The notes beneath the pieces were generated by a model, which was not told the origin of the DNA, did not search any database, and worked only from the letters and a program-made list of their open reading frames with translations. From an uncultured Pelagibacteraceae bacterium (GTDB lineage: Bacteria > Pseudomonadota > Alphaproteobacteria > Pelagibacterales > Pelagibacteraceae): 64,000 bases of DNA. This document shows, one piece after another, positions 52,881 through 63,515 of the stretch. Positions within the stretch are counted from its first letter, which is position 1. Every line of letters begins with the position of its first letter. Location of the stretch: the NCBI GenBank assembly GCA_902603945.1, contig CACKWP010000004.1:1-64000 (forward strand), written 5' to 3'. The translations under genes were made by a program, and so were the position numbers.

Positions 52881-55772
52881 ATGTCGTCTTCAAATAACAA
52901 CACAATATATAAAAAAACATCCTTTTTAGCAGGGAATAACTCGGAATTTATTAACGAGTTCTATGCTGACTATATTTCAGATCCTAATTCGTTACCTGAG
53001 GGCTGGAAAAGTTTTTTCGACGGATTAAGTGAGGATGAAAAGCTTATTTATGACAATTTAAAAGGTCCAAGTTGGTCCCCAGAAAAAAAAATAAAAAAAC
53101 CATTAGCAAAAATTACAAATAATGAAGTCTTAGGTGAAAAATCTTCAGAGCTAAATTTGAGATCAATTAAGGAGGCCTCAAAAGACTCTGTTAGAGCTAT
53201 CATGTTGATAAGAGCTTATAGAATTAGAGGACATCTAATCGCAAATCTTGACCCATTATCAATACAAAAAAAGAAAGAACATCCTGAATTGAAGCCAGAA
53301 AGTTATGGATTTAAAAAAAGTGATTATTCGAGAAAAATTTTCTTAGATGGTGTATTGGGATTACAATATGCTGATTTGAATCAAATTCTTAAAATTTTAA
53401 AAAAAACTTATTCTTCTAATATTGGCTATGAATTTATGCACATGGGTGACCCAGATGAAAAAGCCTGGATAAGAAATAGAATTGAAGGTCCAGAAAAAGA
53501 TATTACTTTCACCAATAATGGAAAAAAAGCTATTCTAAATAAAATCATTCAAGCTGAGGGGTTTGAAAAATATTTGCACGTGAAGTTTGTTGGAACAAAA
53601 AGATTCGGTTTAGACGGAGGTGAATCTTTAATTCCTGCATTAGAACAAATAATTAAAAGAGGAGGAAGTTTAGGGGCAAAAGAAATAAAGATTGGAATGC
53701 CACACAGAGGAAGACTTAATGTTTTAGCTAACGTGATGGGCAAGCCTTTTAAAGCAATATTTAGTGAATTTTTTGGAAAGACTGTAGGTGCTGGTAAAGA
53801 TTTTGAGGGTGATGTTAAATACCACCTTGGAGCTTCTTCAAATAGAGAGTTTGATGGAAACTCGGTACATATAAGCTTAACAGATAACCCCTCTCATTTA
53901 GAGGCGGTAAATCCAGTTGTACTAGGTCAGGTTCGAGCTAAACAATTTTTTCATAAAGATAAACTTAGAAAAAAAGTTATTCCCGTGTTGATGCACGGAG
54001 ATGCAGCTTTTGCTGGGCAAGGTATTGTTGCTGAATGTTTCGCAATGTCAGGTTTACCAGGACATAACATTGGTGGAACAATACATATAATTGTGAATAA
54101 TCAAATAGGTTTCACAACAGCACCAAGGTTTGCAAGATCATCACCTTATCCCTCTGATGTTGCAAAAACTGCCCAAGCACCTATATTTCATGTCAACGGA
54201 GATGATCCAGAAGCCGTCGTACATTGTGCAAAAATCGCTACTGAATATAGACAAAAATTTAATAGAGATGTAGTGATCGATATGGTTTGTTATAGAAGAT
54301 TTGGTCATAATGAAGGTGACGAGCCATCTTTTACACAGCCTATAATGTACAGAAAAATTAGGTCTCACCCGACTACTCTAACAATTTATGGAAAGAAACT
54401 AAGTAATGAAGGATTGACTTCCGATACTGTATTACAGGATGAGAAAACAAAGTTTAAAAACTTTTTGGAACAAGAATTTGAGTCATCAAAAAATTACAAG
54501 TCAGAGCTAAAGTGGTTTGATGGAGCGTGGTCAAGATTTAAACCTGGTCTTGGAAAAGACAAAAGAGGAGTAAGTGGTGTTGAAAAAAATAAATTATTAG
54601 AAATAGGTAAAAAAATTTCATTAATTCCTAAAAACTTTAGTGTTCATAAGACCTTAAAAAAAATATTTGACTTAAGGATGAATGCCTTAAAAGAAGGCAA
54701 AGCGATAGATTGGTCAACTGCAGAAACATTAGCTTTTGGAACTTTGCTAACCGAGGGATTTTCTGTCAGGTTGTCCGGTCAAGACTCAGGCAGAGGGACT
54801 TTTAGCCAAAGACACGCTGTTCTAAGAAATCAAGATAATCATGAAAGATACATTCCTCTGAATAATATTTCCAAAGGTCAAAAAAATTTTGAGATTATTG
54901 ATAGTTTACTTTCAGAACTTGCTGTTTTGGGATTTGAATTTGGTTATTCGCTATCAGAGCCGGAGACATTAGTTTTATGGGAAGCACAGTTTGGAGACTT
55001 TGCTAACGGAGCACAAATAATAATTGATCAGTTTATTTCCTCAGGAGAGTCAAAATGGGGCCGAGCGAGTGGTTTAGTAATGTTATTGCCCCATGGTTAT
55101 GAAGGTCAAGGTCCCGAACATTCTTCAGCCAGATTAGAAAGGTTTTTACAATTATGTGCTGGCGAAAATATTCAAGTAGTAAATTGTACTACGCCTTCAA
55201 ATTATTTTCATGTTTTAAGACGTCAAATGCATAGAGAATTTAGAAAACCATTAATTATAATGACACCAAAATCATTATTAAGACATAAAAAGTGTGTTTC
55301 AAATATCTCTGAGTTTTCAAAAAAAAGCACTTTTCATAGAGTTTTAGAAGATGACGCTTATTCTGAAATTAATAATTTATTGGCACTTAAGAAAAGAGAT
55401 GATCAAATTAAGAAAGTAGTGATGTGCTCAGGTAAGATCTATTATGATCTGATTGAAGCTCGAGAAAAAATAAAAAATGATAAAGTTACTTTTGTAAGAT
55501 TAGAGCAGCTTTACCCATTCCCCGCTAAAACTTTAGCAAATGTGTTAAAGAGATATACAAAAGCAAATTTTATATGGTGTCAGGAAGAACCAAAAAATAT
55601 GGGTGCGTGGAATACTGTAAGAAATTATATCGATAGAACTTTAGAAATGATAAATTTTGGTGATAAATCAGTAAAATATGTTGGTAGAAAGGCAGCTTCA
55701 TCTACTGCGACCGGAAATTTGAACAAACATCTTGCACAACAAAAAGAAATATTAGAAAAGATACTTAGATAG
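52881..55772 (+). CDS. sucA: 2-oxoglutarate dehydrogenase E1 component
   Basis: SucA is the thiamine-diphosphate E1 that decarboxylates 2-oxoglutarate and transfers the succinyl group to SucB. The 963-residue protein has the E1 N-terminal FINEFYADYISDPNSLPEGW, EGFEKYLHVKFVGTKRFGLDGG stretch, GMPHRGRLNVLANVM, the ThDP region GDAAFAGQGIVAE with HIIVNNQIGFTT, and C-terminal GQDSGRGTFSQRHAVL and PHGYEGQGPEHSSARLERFL. It precedes sucB by three bases. Confidence 0.98.
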   Translation: MSSSNNNTIYKKTSFLAGNNSEFINEFYADYISDPNSLPEGWKSFFDGLSEDEKLIYDNLKGPSWSPEKKIKKPLAKITNNEVLGEKSSELNLRSIKEASKDSVRAIMLIRAYRIRGHLIANLDPLSIQKKKEHPELKPESYGFKKSDYSRKIFLDGVLGLQYADLNQILKILKKTYSSNIGYEFMHMGDPDEKAWIRNRIEGPEKDITFTNNGKKAILNKIIQAEGFEKYLHVKFVGTKRFGLDGGESLIPALEQIIKRGGSLGAKEIKIGMPHRGRLNVLANVMGKPFKAIFSEFFGKTVGAGKDFEGDVKYHLGASSNREFDGNSVHISLTDNPSHLEAVNPVVLGQVRAKQFFHKDKLRKKVIPVLMHGDAAFAGQGIVAECFAMSGLPGHNIGGTIHIIVNNQIGFTTAPRFARSSPYPSDVAKTAQAPIFHVNGDDPEAVVHCAKIATEYRQKFNRDVVIDMVCYRRFGHNEGDEPSFTQPIMYRKIRSHPTTLTIYGKKLSNEGLTSDTVLQDEKTKFKNFLEQEFESSKNYKSELKWFDGAWSRFKPGLGKDKRGVSGVEKNKLLEIGKKISLIPKNFSVHKTLKKIFDLRMNALKEGKAIDWSTAETLAFGTLLTEGFSVRLSGQDSGRGTFSQRHAVLRNQDNHERYIPLNNISKGQKNFEIIDSLLSELAVLGFEFGYSLSEPETLVLWEAQFGDFANGAQIIIDQFISSGESKWGRASGLVMLLPHGYEGQGPEHSSARLERFLQLCAGENIQVVNCTTPSNYFHVLRRQMHREFRKPLIIMTPKSLLRHKKCVSNISEFSKKSTFHRVLEDDAYSEINNLLALKKRDDQIKKVVMCSGKIYYDLIEAREKIKNDKVTFVRLEQLYPFPAKTLANVLKRYTKANFIWCQEEPKNMGAWNTVRNYIDRTLEMINFGDKSVKYVGRKAASSTATGNLNKHLAQQKEILEKILR

Positions 55773-55775
55773 TAA

Positions 55776-57083
55776 ATGGCAGAAAAAATTACAGTTCCAA
55801 CTCTAGGCGAGTCAGTCACTGAGGCTACAGTTTCTAAGTGGCTAAAATCGCAAGGAGAAAAAGTTTCAGCTGACGAACCTTTAGTAGAATTAGAAACAGA
55901 TAAAGTAAATGTAGAAGTTCCCTCACCAACTAGTGGTGTTCTAGGTAGCATAGCTGTTAAAGAAGGAGAAACTGTAAATGTAGGTTCTTTATTAGGAACA
56001 GTTGATAGTTCTATATCAAATAAAGAAAATAAAGTTAAAGAGTTAAAGAATTATGACCCACCCAAAAAAAAGGAATTGACAGAGCCAAGAGTTTTTGAAG
56101 AAGAAAAAATTGTTAAAACAAGAAAAACCAAATCAAAAAAATTTGATGAACCTGTTCTCAAATTAGAAGAGGAAGAGCCATTAATTTTAGAAGAAGTTCA
56201 TCAAGAAAAAAAACCCTCAACACAAAGAAAACAAATTTCTCCAGCCGCGAGGAAAATGGCTAACGAGGCAAAAGTTGATATTAGCAAAATCGAAGGATCA
56301 GGAAAAAATGGTGTAATCTTAAAAGAAGATATAATGAGCTTGATGGGTTCTAAACCAGCACCATCTGAAAGAAAAATAAAATACGGTCCAGAGGAAAGAG
56401 TTAGGATGACTAGGCTCAGATTAACAATCGCAAAAAGATTGAAAGAAGCACAAGAGAACGCTGCAATGCTTACTACTTTTAATGAAGTTGATATGAGCGA
56501 AGTAATCTCAATGAGAAGTCAATATAAAGATGAATTTTTAAATAAATATGGGGTTAAACTTGGATTTATGTCTTTCTTTGTAAAAGCATGTGTAATTGGA
56601 TTAAAAAATTATCCAACAATCAATGCTGAAATTCAAGGTGAGGAAATAGTTTATAAGAATTATTACAATATCAGTATAGCTGTTGGTACTGATAGGGGTT
56701 TGGTTGTTCCAGTTTTAAGAGAAACAGATGAAATGTCGTTTGCCGATATTGAAAAAAATATAGGTGAACTCGGTCAAAAAGCAAGAGATGGAAAAATTAC
56801 GATAGAGGATTTGCAGGGTGGAACTTTTACTATCACTAATGGAGGTATATACGGATCAATGCTTTCTACACCTATATTAAACCCACCTCAATCGGCTGTC
56901 TTAGGGATGCATAATATTATTCAAAGACCATTCGTAGTTAATGGAAATATTGAAGCAAGACCTATTATGTACTTAGCTTTATCGTATGATCACAGAATCA
57001 TTGATGGTAAAGAAGCAGTATCTTTTTTAAAAATTGTAAAAGATTCTCTAGAGCAACCTAAAAGACTTTTTTTAAATATTTAA
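55776..57083 (+). CDS. sucB: 2-oxoglutarate dehydrogenase E2 (dihydrolipoyl succinyltransferase)
   Basis: SucB is the core of the 2-oxoglutarate dehydrogenase complex. Residues 1-75 are the lipoyl domain with the lipoyl-lysine in [15 protein letters not shown] charged linker follows, then the E1/E3-binding domain [23 protein letters not shown] (about 150-185 in parts), and the catalytic domain with [20 protein letters not shown] and the HxxxDG motif [13 protein letters not shown]. The 435-residue length is normal. It is followed by lpdA after two bases. Confidence 0.98.
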   Translation: MAEKITVPTLGESVTEATVSKWLKSQGEKVSADEPLVELETDKVNVEVPSPTSGVLGSIAVKEGETVNVGSLLGTVDSSISNKENKVKELKNYDPPKKKELTEPRVFEEEKIVKTRKTKSKKFDEPVLKLEEEEPLILEEVHQEKKPSTQRKQISPAARKMANEAKVDISKIEGSGKNGVILKEDIMSLMGSKPAPSERKIKYGPEERVRMTRLRLTIAKRLKEAQENAAMLTTFNEVDMSEVISMRSQYKDEFLNKYGVKLGFMSFFVKACVIGLKNYPTINAEIQGEEIVYKNYYNISIAVGTDRGLVVPVLRETDEMSFADIEKNIGELGQKARDGKITIEDLQGGTFTITNGGIYGSMLSTPILNPPQSAVLGMHNIIQRPFVVNGNIEARPIMYLALSYDHRIIDGKEAVSFLKIVKDSLEQPKRLFLNI

Positions 57084-57085
57084 TA

Positions 57086-58492
57086 ATGGAAAATAATTTT
57101 GATATAGTAGTTATAGGTGGAGGACCGGGAGGGTATGTTTGCGCAATAAGAGCATCTCAACTAGGTTTAAAAACAGCTTGTATAGAGTCAAGAGGTGCAC
57201 TTGGAGGAACTTGTCTTAATGTTGGGTGCATTCCATCTAAGAGTTTATTAAATCTCTCAGAAAATTTTCACAAAGCAAAAAAAGATTTCAATCAACAGGG
57301 TATAGAAATTGATGGAATAAAACTAAATATTCAAAAAATGATGACAAATAAAAATAAATCAATACAAGTTTTGACAAAAGGTGTCGAATTTTTGTTTAAA
57401 AAAAATAAAGTTACATACTTTAAAGGAAAAGGGGTTCTTTTTTCAAAAAATGATGTTGTAATTTATGAAAGTGATAACAAAAGAAATAATATTAAAGCCA
57501 AAAATATAGTCATTGCTACAGGAAGCACAGTAACTTCCCTTCCTAGTATAAATATTGATGAGAAAAATATAGTCTCTTCAACTGGTGCATTATCTTTTGA
57601 TAAAGTTCCAAAAAAACTTGCAGTAATAGGGGGAGGTTATATTGGTTTGGAAATGGGATCTGTGTGGTCAAGACTTGGATCTGAAGTAACTGTAATAGAG
57701 TATCTAGATCATATCACTCCAGGGATGGATAGAGAAATTTCAAAAGAATTCCAAAAAATTTTAACTAAACAAGGAATTAAGTTTAAAATGGGGTCAAGAG
57801 TTGACACAGTAAAAAACAAAGGTAGTAAAGTTTTAATTACATATACAGATTTAAAAAAATCAAAAAAGGAAAATATTGAAGTAGACAAAGTTTTAGTCTC
57901 AGTTGGAAGAAAACCATATACAGAGGGTTTAAATTTAACAAAAGTTGGAGTTAAGAAAGATAATCAAGGCAGAATCGAGGTGAATGATAAGTTGCAGACT
58001 TCCATCAAAAACATATATGCAATTGGAGATGTAATTAAAGGTCCTATGCTTGCTCATAAAGCAGAAGAGGAAGGCATTGCTGTCGCAGAAATTTTAGCTG
58101 GTCAGGCAGGCCATGTAAATTATGACGTCATTCCGGGAGTAATTTATACCTCTCCTGAGGTCGCAACAGTTGGAAAAACCGAAGAACAATTAAAAAGTGA
58201 GAACAAATCTTATAAAGTAGGAAAATTTCCATTTCTTGCAAACTCAAGGGCAAAAGTGAATAATGAAACTGATGGATTTGTAAAAATTTTAGCAGATAAC
58301 AAAACTGATAAAGTTTTAGGAGTTCATATTATTGGACCACATTGTGGAGATATGATAGCTGAGATGGCATTAGCAATGGAATTTGGGGCAAGTTCGGAAG
58401 ATATTGCTAGAACCTGCCATGCACACCCAACTCACACTGAAGCAATAAAGGAAGCCGCTTTAGCTGTTGATAAAAGACCAATTCATTTTTAA
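57086..58492 (+). CDS. lpdA: Dihydrolipoyl dehydrogenase (E3)
   Basis: Lpd reoxidises the lipoyl groups of SucB, passing electrons to NAD+. The 468-residue flavoprotein has VVIGGGPGGYVCAIRASQLG, the redox disulfide in GGTCLNVGCIPSKSLL (near residue 45), NAD-binding AVIGGGYIGLEMGSVWSRLG, IYAIGDVIKGPMLAHKAEEEG and the catalytic His/Glu in HAHPTHTEAIKEAAL. It closes the sucCDAB-lpd unit. Confidence 0.98.
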   Translation: MENNFDIVVIGGGPGGYVCAIRASQLGLKTACIESRGALGGTCLNVGCIPSKSLLNLSENFHKAKKDFNQQGIEIDGIKLNIQKMMTNKNKSIQVLTKGVEFLFKKNKVTYFKGKGVLFSKNDVVIYESDNKRNNIKAKNIVIATGSTVTSLPSINIDEKNIVSSTGALSFDKVPKKLAVIGGGYIGLEMGSVWSRLGSEVTVIEYLDHITPGMDREISKEFQKILTKQGIKFKMGSRVDTVKNKGSKVLITYTDLKKSKKENIEVDKVLVSVGRKPYTEGLNLTKVGVKKDNQGRIEVNDKLQTSIKNIYAIGDVIKGPMLAHKAEEEGIAVAEILAGQAGHVNYDVIPGVIYTSPEVATVGKTEEQLKSENKSYKVGKFPFLANSRAKVNNETDGFVKILADNKTDKVLGVHIIGPHCGDMIAEMALAMEFGASSEDIARTCHAHPTHTEAIKEAALAVDKRPIHF

Positions 58493-58520
58493 ATAAATAA
58501 AATTCTATTACTATAAAATC

Positions 58521-60470
58521 ATGAAAGCACAAGTGCTGTTGCCAAAAATATTCAATTTTCCATTTACATATAATAGTAATCGGTTTGCTTTACATACGGG
58601 AGACATCGTTGAAGTGCCTTTTGGCCAAAAAAAAGAAATTGGAGTAGTCTGGCCTGGAGAAATTTTTAAACTTAAAAACGTTAAAATTAAGAAAATAAAT
58701 AAAAAAATAAATAACTTTTCATTAAATAATAAATTCATAAATTTTATAAATTGGTTTGCTACTTATAACATGATGCCCTTAGGACTTGTTTTAAAAATGT
58801 CCATTGGTAATAATCTTAATTACTTTTCAAAAAATGATAAAAATTTCGTTCATATAAAAAAGAAAATTAAAAGATATTATTTAAACGATGAACAGAAGAA
58901 TGCATTAAAATTTTTGAACACAACTAATAAAAACTTTGAGGTTTCAGTTTTACAAGGTACTACTGGCTCTGGAAAAACACTCGTATATTTCGAAAGAATA
59001 AAAAAAATAATAAGTAAAAAAAAACAAGCATTAGTTCTTCTGCCTGAAATTTTTTTAACAAATGAATTTAAATCGAGATTTGAAGATTTTTTTGGATTTG
59101 AACCAGCAATATGGCATTCTAAGATTACTCCCAAGAATAAACGGATTATTTGGAAAGGAGTAATCAATAATCAAATTAAAATAGTTGTCGGAGCCAGGTC
59201 ATCCTTGCTATTGCCATTCAAAAATCTTGGAGTCATCATAGTAGACGAGGAGCATGATACCTCATATAAACAAGATGAAGGAATTATATATCATGCAAGA
59301 GACATGGCAATCTCAAGGGCTTCATTTGAAAAAATTCCAATTCATTTAATTACTTCAATACCTTCAATAGAAACATTTAATAATATTCAATGCAAAAAGT
59401 ATAAATATTTTAAGATATCAAAAAGATATAATAATTATCCTTTGCCAAAAACAAAAATTATAAATCTTAATATAAAAAAATTCAAAAATAATTTAATTTC
59501 TGAGGAAACCGAAGCGATAGTAAAAAATTATTTGAAAAACAATCAACAAGTTTTATTTTTTTTGAACAGAAGAGGATACGCTCCATATATGATTTGTAAA
59601 AATTGTGGTTATAAACAAACCTGTCAAAATTGTTCTATGTATTTAACTTTTCATAAAACTAAAAATAAAGCTGTATGTCATCATTGCTCATTTGAAAAAA
59701 ATATTTCTAGAAATTGTAAAGAAGGTGAAAATTGTGAATTTACAATGTATGGACCAGGTGTAGAAAAAGTGTTTGAGCAAGTTAAAAAAATCTTTCCTTT
59801 TAATAAAATCGAAATTTTTTCAAGCGATTATATGAAAAAGAAAGATCGTGTAAAGTCCATGTTCGAAAGAATAGAGAATAACAAAGTAGATATTTTAATT
59901 GGTACTCAAATGATCTCTAAAGGTTTTAATTTTCCAAAATTAAACTGCATTGTAGTAATAGATGCAGATTTTTCCGGAAGGGGATATGATTTGAGAACGA
60001 CAGAAAAAAATATTCAATTATATCATCAGTTAAGTGGTCGAGCAGGCAGGTTTAGCTCAGAGTCATTAATTATTTATCAAACTTTAAGCCCCGAGGATCT
60101 TACACTGAATGAATTAATAAAAAATAATTCTGAAGAACTTTTAAAGAAAGAATTGATATTAAGAGAGAAAAATCTTTTACCCCCATTTTCGAGATTAATT
60201 GCTGTAATAATTTCTGCAAATAAACATAACCTTAGTTTAGAGGGAGCTAGAGAAGTTAAAAAACATTTGAACAAAATACAGGAAATCGAAGTAATGGGCC
60301 CAGTGGACTCACCTTTATTAAAAATAAGAAAAAAATTTAGATCAAGACTATTAATAAGATTTAAAGGCAAAAGCCTCATACAAAAAAAAATCTCAAACTT
60401 GCTAAATACCTTGAAAATATCAAGTAAAATTAAACTCACAGTTGATGTCGATCCAGTAAACTTTGGATAA
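58521..60470 (+). CDS. priA: Primosomal protein N' (replication restart helicase PriA)
   Basis: PriA reloads the replisome at stalled forks. The 649-residue protein is somewhat shorter than E. coli PriA (732). It has the N-terminal DNA-binding domain, Walker A GTTGSGKTLVYFERI (near residue 150), DEEH box VDEEHDTSYKQDEGIIYHAR, RRGYAPYMICKNCGY with zinc-binding Cys pairs CQNC, CHHC and the spaced NCKEGENC. Helicase motifs GTQMISKGFNFP and SGRAGR follow. Its position upstream of atpH is one I know from other alphaproteobacteria. Confidence 0.96.
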   Translation: MKAQVLLPKIFNFPFTYNSNRFALHTGDIVEVPFGQKKEIGVVWPGEIFKLKNVKIKKINKKINNFSLNNKFINFINWFATYNMMPLGLVLKMSIGNNLNYFSKNDKNFVHIKKKIKRYYLNDEQKNALKFLNTTNKNFEVSVLQGTTGSGKTLVYFERIKKIISKKKQALVLLPEIFLTNEFKSRFEDFFGFEPAIWHSKITPKNKRIIWKGVINNQIKIVVGARSSLLLPFKNLGVIIVDEEHDTSYKQDEGIIYHARDMAISRASFEKIPIHLITSIPSIETFNNIQCKKYKYFKISKRYNNYPLPKTKIINLNIKKFKNNLISEETEAIVKNYLKNNQQVLFFLNRRGYAPYMICKNCGYKQTCQNCSMYLTFHKTKNKAVCHHCSFEKNISRNCKEGENCEFTMYGPGVEKVFEQVKKIFPFNKIEIFSSDYMKKKDRVKSMFERIENNKVDILIGTQMISKGFNFPKLNCIVVIDADFSGRGYDLRTTEKNIQLYHQLSGRAGRFSSESLIIYQTLSPEDLTLNELIKNNSEELLKKELILREKNLLPPFSRLIAVIISANKHNLSLEGAREVKKHLNKIQEIEVMGPVDSPLLKIRKKFRSRLLIRFKGKSLIQKKISNLLNTLKISSKIKLTVDVDPVNFG

Positions 60471-60552
60471 TTAGCTAATTGGTAACTTGATCAACATTTA
60501 CTCATATGATACGAAACGCCCATTACATCACATTAATTTCTAACAATTAAAA

Positions 60553-61110
60553 ATGAGCAATAATAAATCTTTCTCAACAGAAACTTCAGAAAGGTACTCA
60601 CGTGCTTTATTTGAAATTTCAAAGGAATCTGGAGAACTTGAAAAAGTTGAGACAGATGTGAAAACTTTTAAATCTCTCATAGAAAAAAGTTTAGAATTGA
60701 AGAATTTCATTCACAATCCCACACATAACATAACTAATCAAAATAATGTTTTTAATATCTTGTCAGATAAATTGAGTTTCTCTAAAAACTTCAAAAATTT
60801 TCTATTTCTTTTAGTTGAAAAAAGAAGAATATTCTTTATCTCAAAAATTATAGAAAGTTTTCTTAAACTATGCTTAAAAAAAAGAGGCGAATTAAAAGCA
60901 TCTTTAATTTCCTCAAAAGAATTGTCTGAAACTGAATTAGAAAACATAAGCAAAGAATTATCCCTATCTAAGGGATCTAAAATAAAATTTGACTTCAAGA
61001 TTGACAAAGAACTAATAGGAGGTTTTAAACTTCATATTGGAAGCTTCATGATTGATACTTCAATTAAAAATAAATTAAAAAAATTTCAACAAAGAATGTT
61101 AGAAAATTAA
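60553..61110 (+). CDS. atpH: ATP synthase F1 delta subunit
   Basis: AtpH is the OSCP-like stalk subunit linking F1 to the peripheral stator. The 185-residue protein has [20 protein letters not shown] at the N-terminus, [14 protein letters not shown] in the middle and a C-terminal [21 protein letters not shown] typical of the family. It opens the atpHAGD operon; the 82 bases upstream are non-coding and should contain the operon promoter, though I cannot fix a convincing -35/-10 pair. Confidence 0.96.
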   Translation: MSNNKSFSTETSERYSRALFEISKESGELEKVETDVKTFKSLIEKSLELKNFIHNPTHNITNQNNVFNILSDKLSFSKNFKNFLFLLVEKRRIFFISKIIESFLKLCLKKRGELKASLISSKELSETELENISKELSLSKGSKIKFDFKIDKELIGGFKLHIGSFMIDTSIKNKLKKFQQRMLEN

Positions 61111-61111
61111 T

Positions 61112-62632
61112 ATGTCTATTAATCCTTCAGAAGTAACAAAATTATTAAAAGACCAAATAAAAAATTTTGGAGAGAAAGCAGAAGTTTCTGAAATAGGAAA
61201 AGTTTTATCAGTTGGTGACGGTATCGCTCGAGTTTATGGGCTAGATAATGTCCAAGCTGGGGAGATGGTAGAATTTGACGATGGTTCAAAAGGAATGGCG
61301 TTAAATTTAGAAAATGATAATGTTGGTGTTGTAATCTTTGGAGATGATAGGAAGATAAAAGAGGGCGATACCGTAAAAAGAACAAATGCGATTGTCGACG
61401 TGCCTGTAGGCAAGGAACTTTTAGGAAGAGTTGTTGATGGTTTAGGAAATCCAATTGACGGAAAAGGAGCCATCTCTTCAAAAGAGAGAAAAAGAGTTGA
61501 AGTTAAAGCTCCAGGAATTATCCCTAGGCAATCTGTAAGTGAACCAATGCAAACTGGTTTAAAATCAATTGACTCATTGATACCGATAGGTAGAGGTCAA
61601 AGAGAATTAATAATTGGTGATAGACAAACGGGTAAGACCGCCGTAGCAATTGATGCTATAATCAATCAAAAAAAAATTAATGAGTCCTCAGATGAAAAGA
61701 AAAAATTATATTGTGTTTATGTAGCAATCGGACAAAAACGTTCTACTGTTGCGCAAATAACAAAAACTTTAGAGGAAGCTGGAGCATTAAAGTATACAAC
61801 AATAGTTGCAGCAACTGCATCAGACTCAGCACCTTTACAGTTTTTAGCTCCCTACACTGGGTGTACTATCGGTGAATATTTTCGAGACAATGGTATGCAT
61901 GCTTTGATAGTATATGATGATTTATCCAAACAAGCTGTTGCTTACAGACAAATGTCATTGCTGTTAAGAAGACCTCCTGGAAGAGAAGCTTACCCAGGTG
62001 ATGTTTTTTATCTACACAGTAGACTTTTAGAGAGATCAGCCAAGCTTAGTGAACAAAATGGTGGTGGTTCACTCACAGCCTTACCAATAATTGAAACTCA
62101 AGCAGGTGATGTTTCAGCTTATATTCCAACAAATGTAATATCAATCACTGATGGACAAATATTTTTAGAGACAGAATTATTTAACCAAGGAATAAGACCC
62201 GCAGTAAATGTGGGGTTATCAGTCTCAAGAGTAGGATCAGCTGCGCAAACAAAAGCTATGAAAAAAGTTGCTGGGTCAATAAAATTAGAGCTAGCACAAT
62301 ACAGAGAAATGGCGGCATTTGCCCAATTTGGATCAGACTTAGACGCTTCCACCCAACAATTATTGAACCGTGGAGCGAAATTAACAGAATTATTAAAGCA
62401 AGATCAATACTCACCAATGACTGTCGCTGAACAAGTTATATCAGTATTTACAGGTGTAAAAGGTTATTTGGATGATCTTGATTTAGATAAAATTAAAAAA
62501 TTTGAAACAGAAGTTATAGAAAAAATTAAATCTGAGAAGCCCGAAATAATTGATGCTATTCAATCATCTGGAAAATTAGAAGAAGAAACAGAGAAAATGT
62601 TAACACAGATTATTGAGGAATATAAAAAATAA
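61112..62632 (+). CDS. atpA: ATP synthase F1 alpha subunit
   Basis: AtpA is the non-catalytic nucleotide-binding subunit of F1. The 506-residue protein has [21 protein letters not shown], Walker [16 protein letters not shown] (near residue 170), the [21 protein letters not shown] Walker B region in parts, [20 protein letters not shown] and the signature [17 protein letters not shown]. It starts one base after atpH. Confidence 0.98.
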   Translation: MSINPSEVTKLLKDQIKNFGEKAEVSEIGKVLSVGDGIARVYGLDNVQAGEMVEFDDGSKGMALNLENDNVGVVIFGDDRKIKEGDTVKRTNAIVDVPVGKELLGRVVDGLGNPIDGKGAISSKERKRVEVKAPGIIPRQSVSEPMQTGLKSIDSLIPIGRGQRELIIGDRQTGKTAVAIDAIINQKKINESSDEKKKLYCVYVAIGQKRSTVAQITKTLEEAGALKYTTIVAATASDSAPLQFLAPYTGCTIGEYFRDNGMHALIVYDDLSKQAVAYRQMSLLLRRPPGREAYPGDVFYLHSRLLERSAKLSEQNGGGSLTALPIIETQAGDVSAYIPTNVISITDGQIFLETELFNQGIRPAVNVGLSVSRVGSAAQTKAMKKVAGSIKLELAQYREMAAFAQFGSDLDASTQQLLNRGAKLTELLKQDQYSPMTVAEQVISVFTGVKGYLDDLDLDKIKKFETEVIEKIKSEKPEIIDAIQSSGKLEEETEKMLTQIIEEYKK

Positions 62633-62635
62633 AAG

Positions 62636-63514
62636 ATGCCTAGTTTAGACGATTTAAAAAAAAGGATTAAAAGTGTTAAATCAACACAAAAAATTACTAA
62701 AGCAATGAAAATGGTAGCAGCAGCAAAATTAAGAAAAGCACAAGAAAGCGCTGAAAAAGGAAGGCCTTATAGTGAAAAAATGCAAAATATCATTTTAAAG
62801 CTCACTAAGTCAATTAATGACACACAAAATGCACCAAAACTTTTAGTTGGAACCGGAGAAGATAAAAAATATTTATGTGTTGTTTTAACTGCTGACAGAG
62901 GATTATGTGGAGGATTTAACTCAAATATTTGTAAGCTTGCGAAAAGTAATTTTAAAAAAATTCTTAGTGAAGGAAAAGAACTTAAAGTAATTACGGTTGG
63001 ATCAAAAGGATTAGATCAAATTAAAAGAGAGTACGGAAATTACGTAATTAAAAAGTTTAGTTTCAAAGATAAAAAACGAATCTCATTTAATGAGGCTGAC
63101 ATCATCGGTCAAGAAATTATAAATTTATTCAATAAAAATGAATTTGATAAATGTATTTTATTCTATAACAACTTTAAAAATGTAATTACTCAAATTCCTC
63201 AAGCGCAACAAATAATACCGGCTGAAAAAGAACAATCAGATGACAATGATGAAAAATTAATTTCTTATGAATTTGAACCAGACGAAGATGAAATTTTGGA
63301 GGATTTATTACCAAAAAATATTTCCACTCAAGTTTTGAAAGCTTTATTAGAAAATGCTGCAAGTGAACAAGGTTCCAGAATGACAGCAATGGACAACGCA
63401 ACTAGAAACGCTGGTGACTTAGTTGACAAGCTTACAATAAATTATAATAGAAGCAGACAAGCATCTATCACAAAAGAATTAATTGAAATTATTTCTGGAG
63501 CTGAAAGTTTATAA
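62636..63514 (+). CDS. atpG: ATP synthase F1 gamma subunit
   Basis: AtpG is the central rotor shaft. The 292-residue protein has [20 protein letters not shown] at the N-terminal helix, [15 protein letters not shown] and the C-terminal helix [19 protein letters not shown] with [20 protein letters not shown]. It lies three bases after atpA and one base before atpD. Confidence 0.98.
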   Translation: MPSLDDLKKRIKSVKSTQKITKAMKMVAAAKLRKAQESAEKGRPYSEKMQNIILKLTKSINDTQNAPKLLVGTGEDKKYLCVVLTADRGLCGGFNSNICKLAKSNFKKILSEGKELKVITVGSKGLDQIKREYGNYVIKKFSFKDKKRISFNEADIIGQEIINLFNKNEFDKCILFYNNFKNVITQIPQAQQIIPAEKEQSDDNDEKLISYEFEPDEDEILEDLLPKNISTQVLKALLENAASEQGSRMTAMDNATRNAGDLVDKLTINYNRSRQASITKELIEIISGAESL

Positions 63515-63515
63515 A

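Noticed and set aside
60471-60552. A specific promoter for atpHAGD
   Set aside because: TTGATC and TATGAT are present but only 12 bases apart, so I could not define a credible pair.
61119-61481. Minus-strand ORFs opposite atpA, sucA, glcD and similar
   Set aside because: They lie wholly inside well-recognised genes, have Leu/Ser-rich antisense composition and no start signals or homology.
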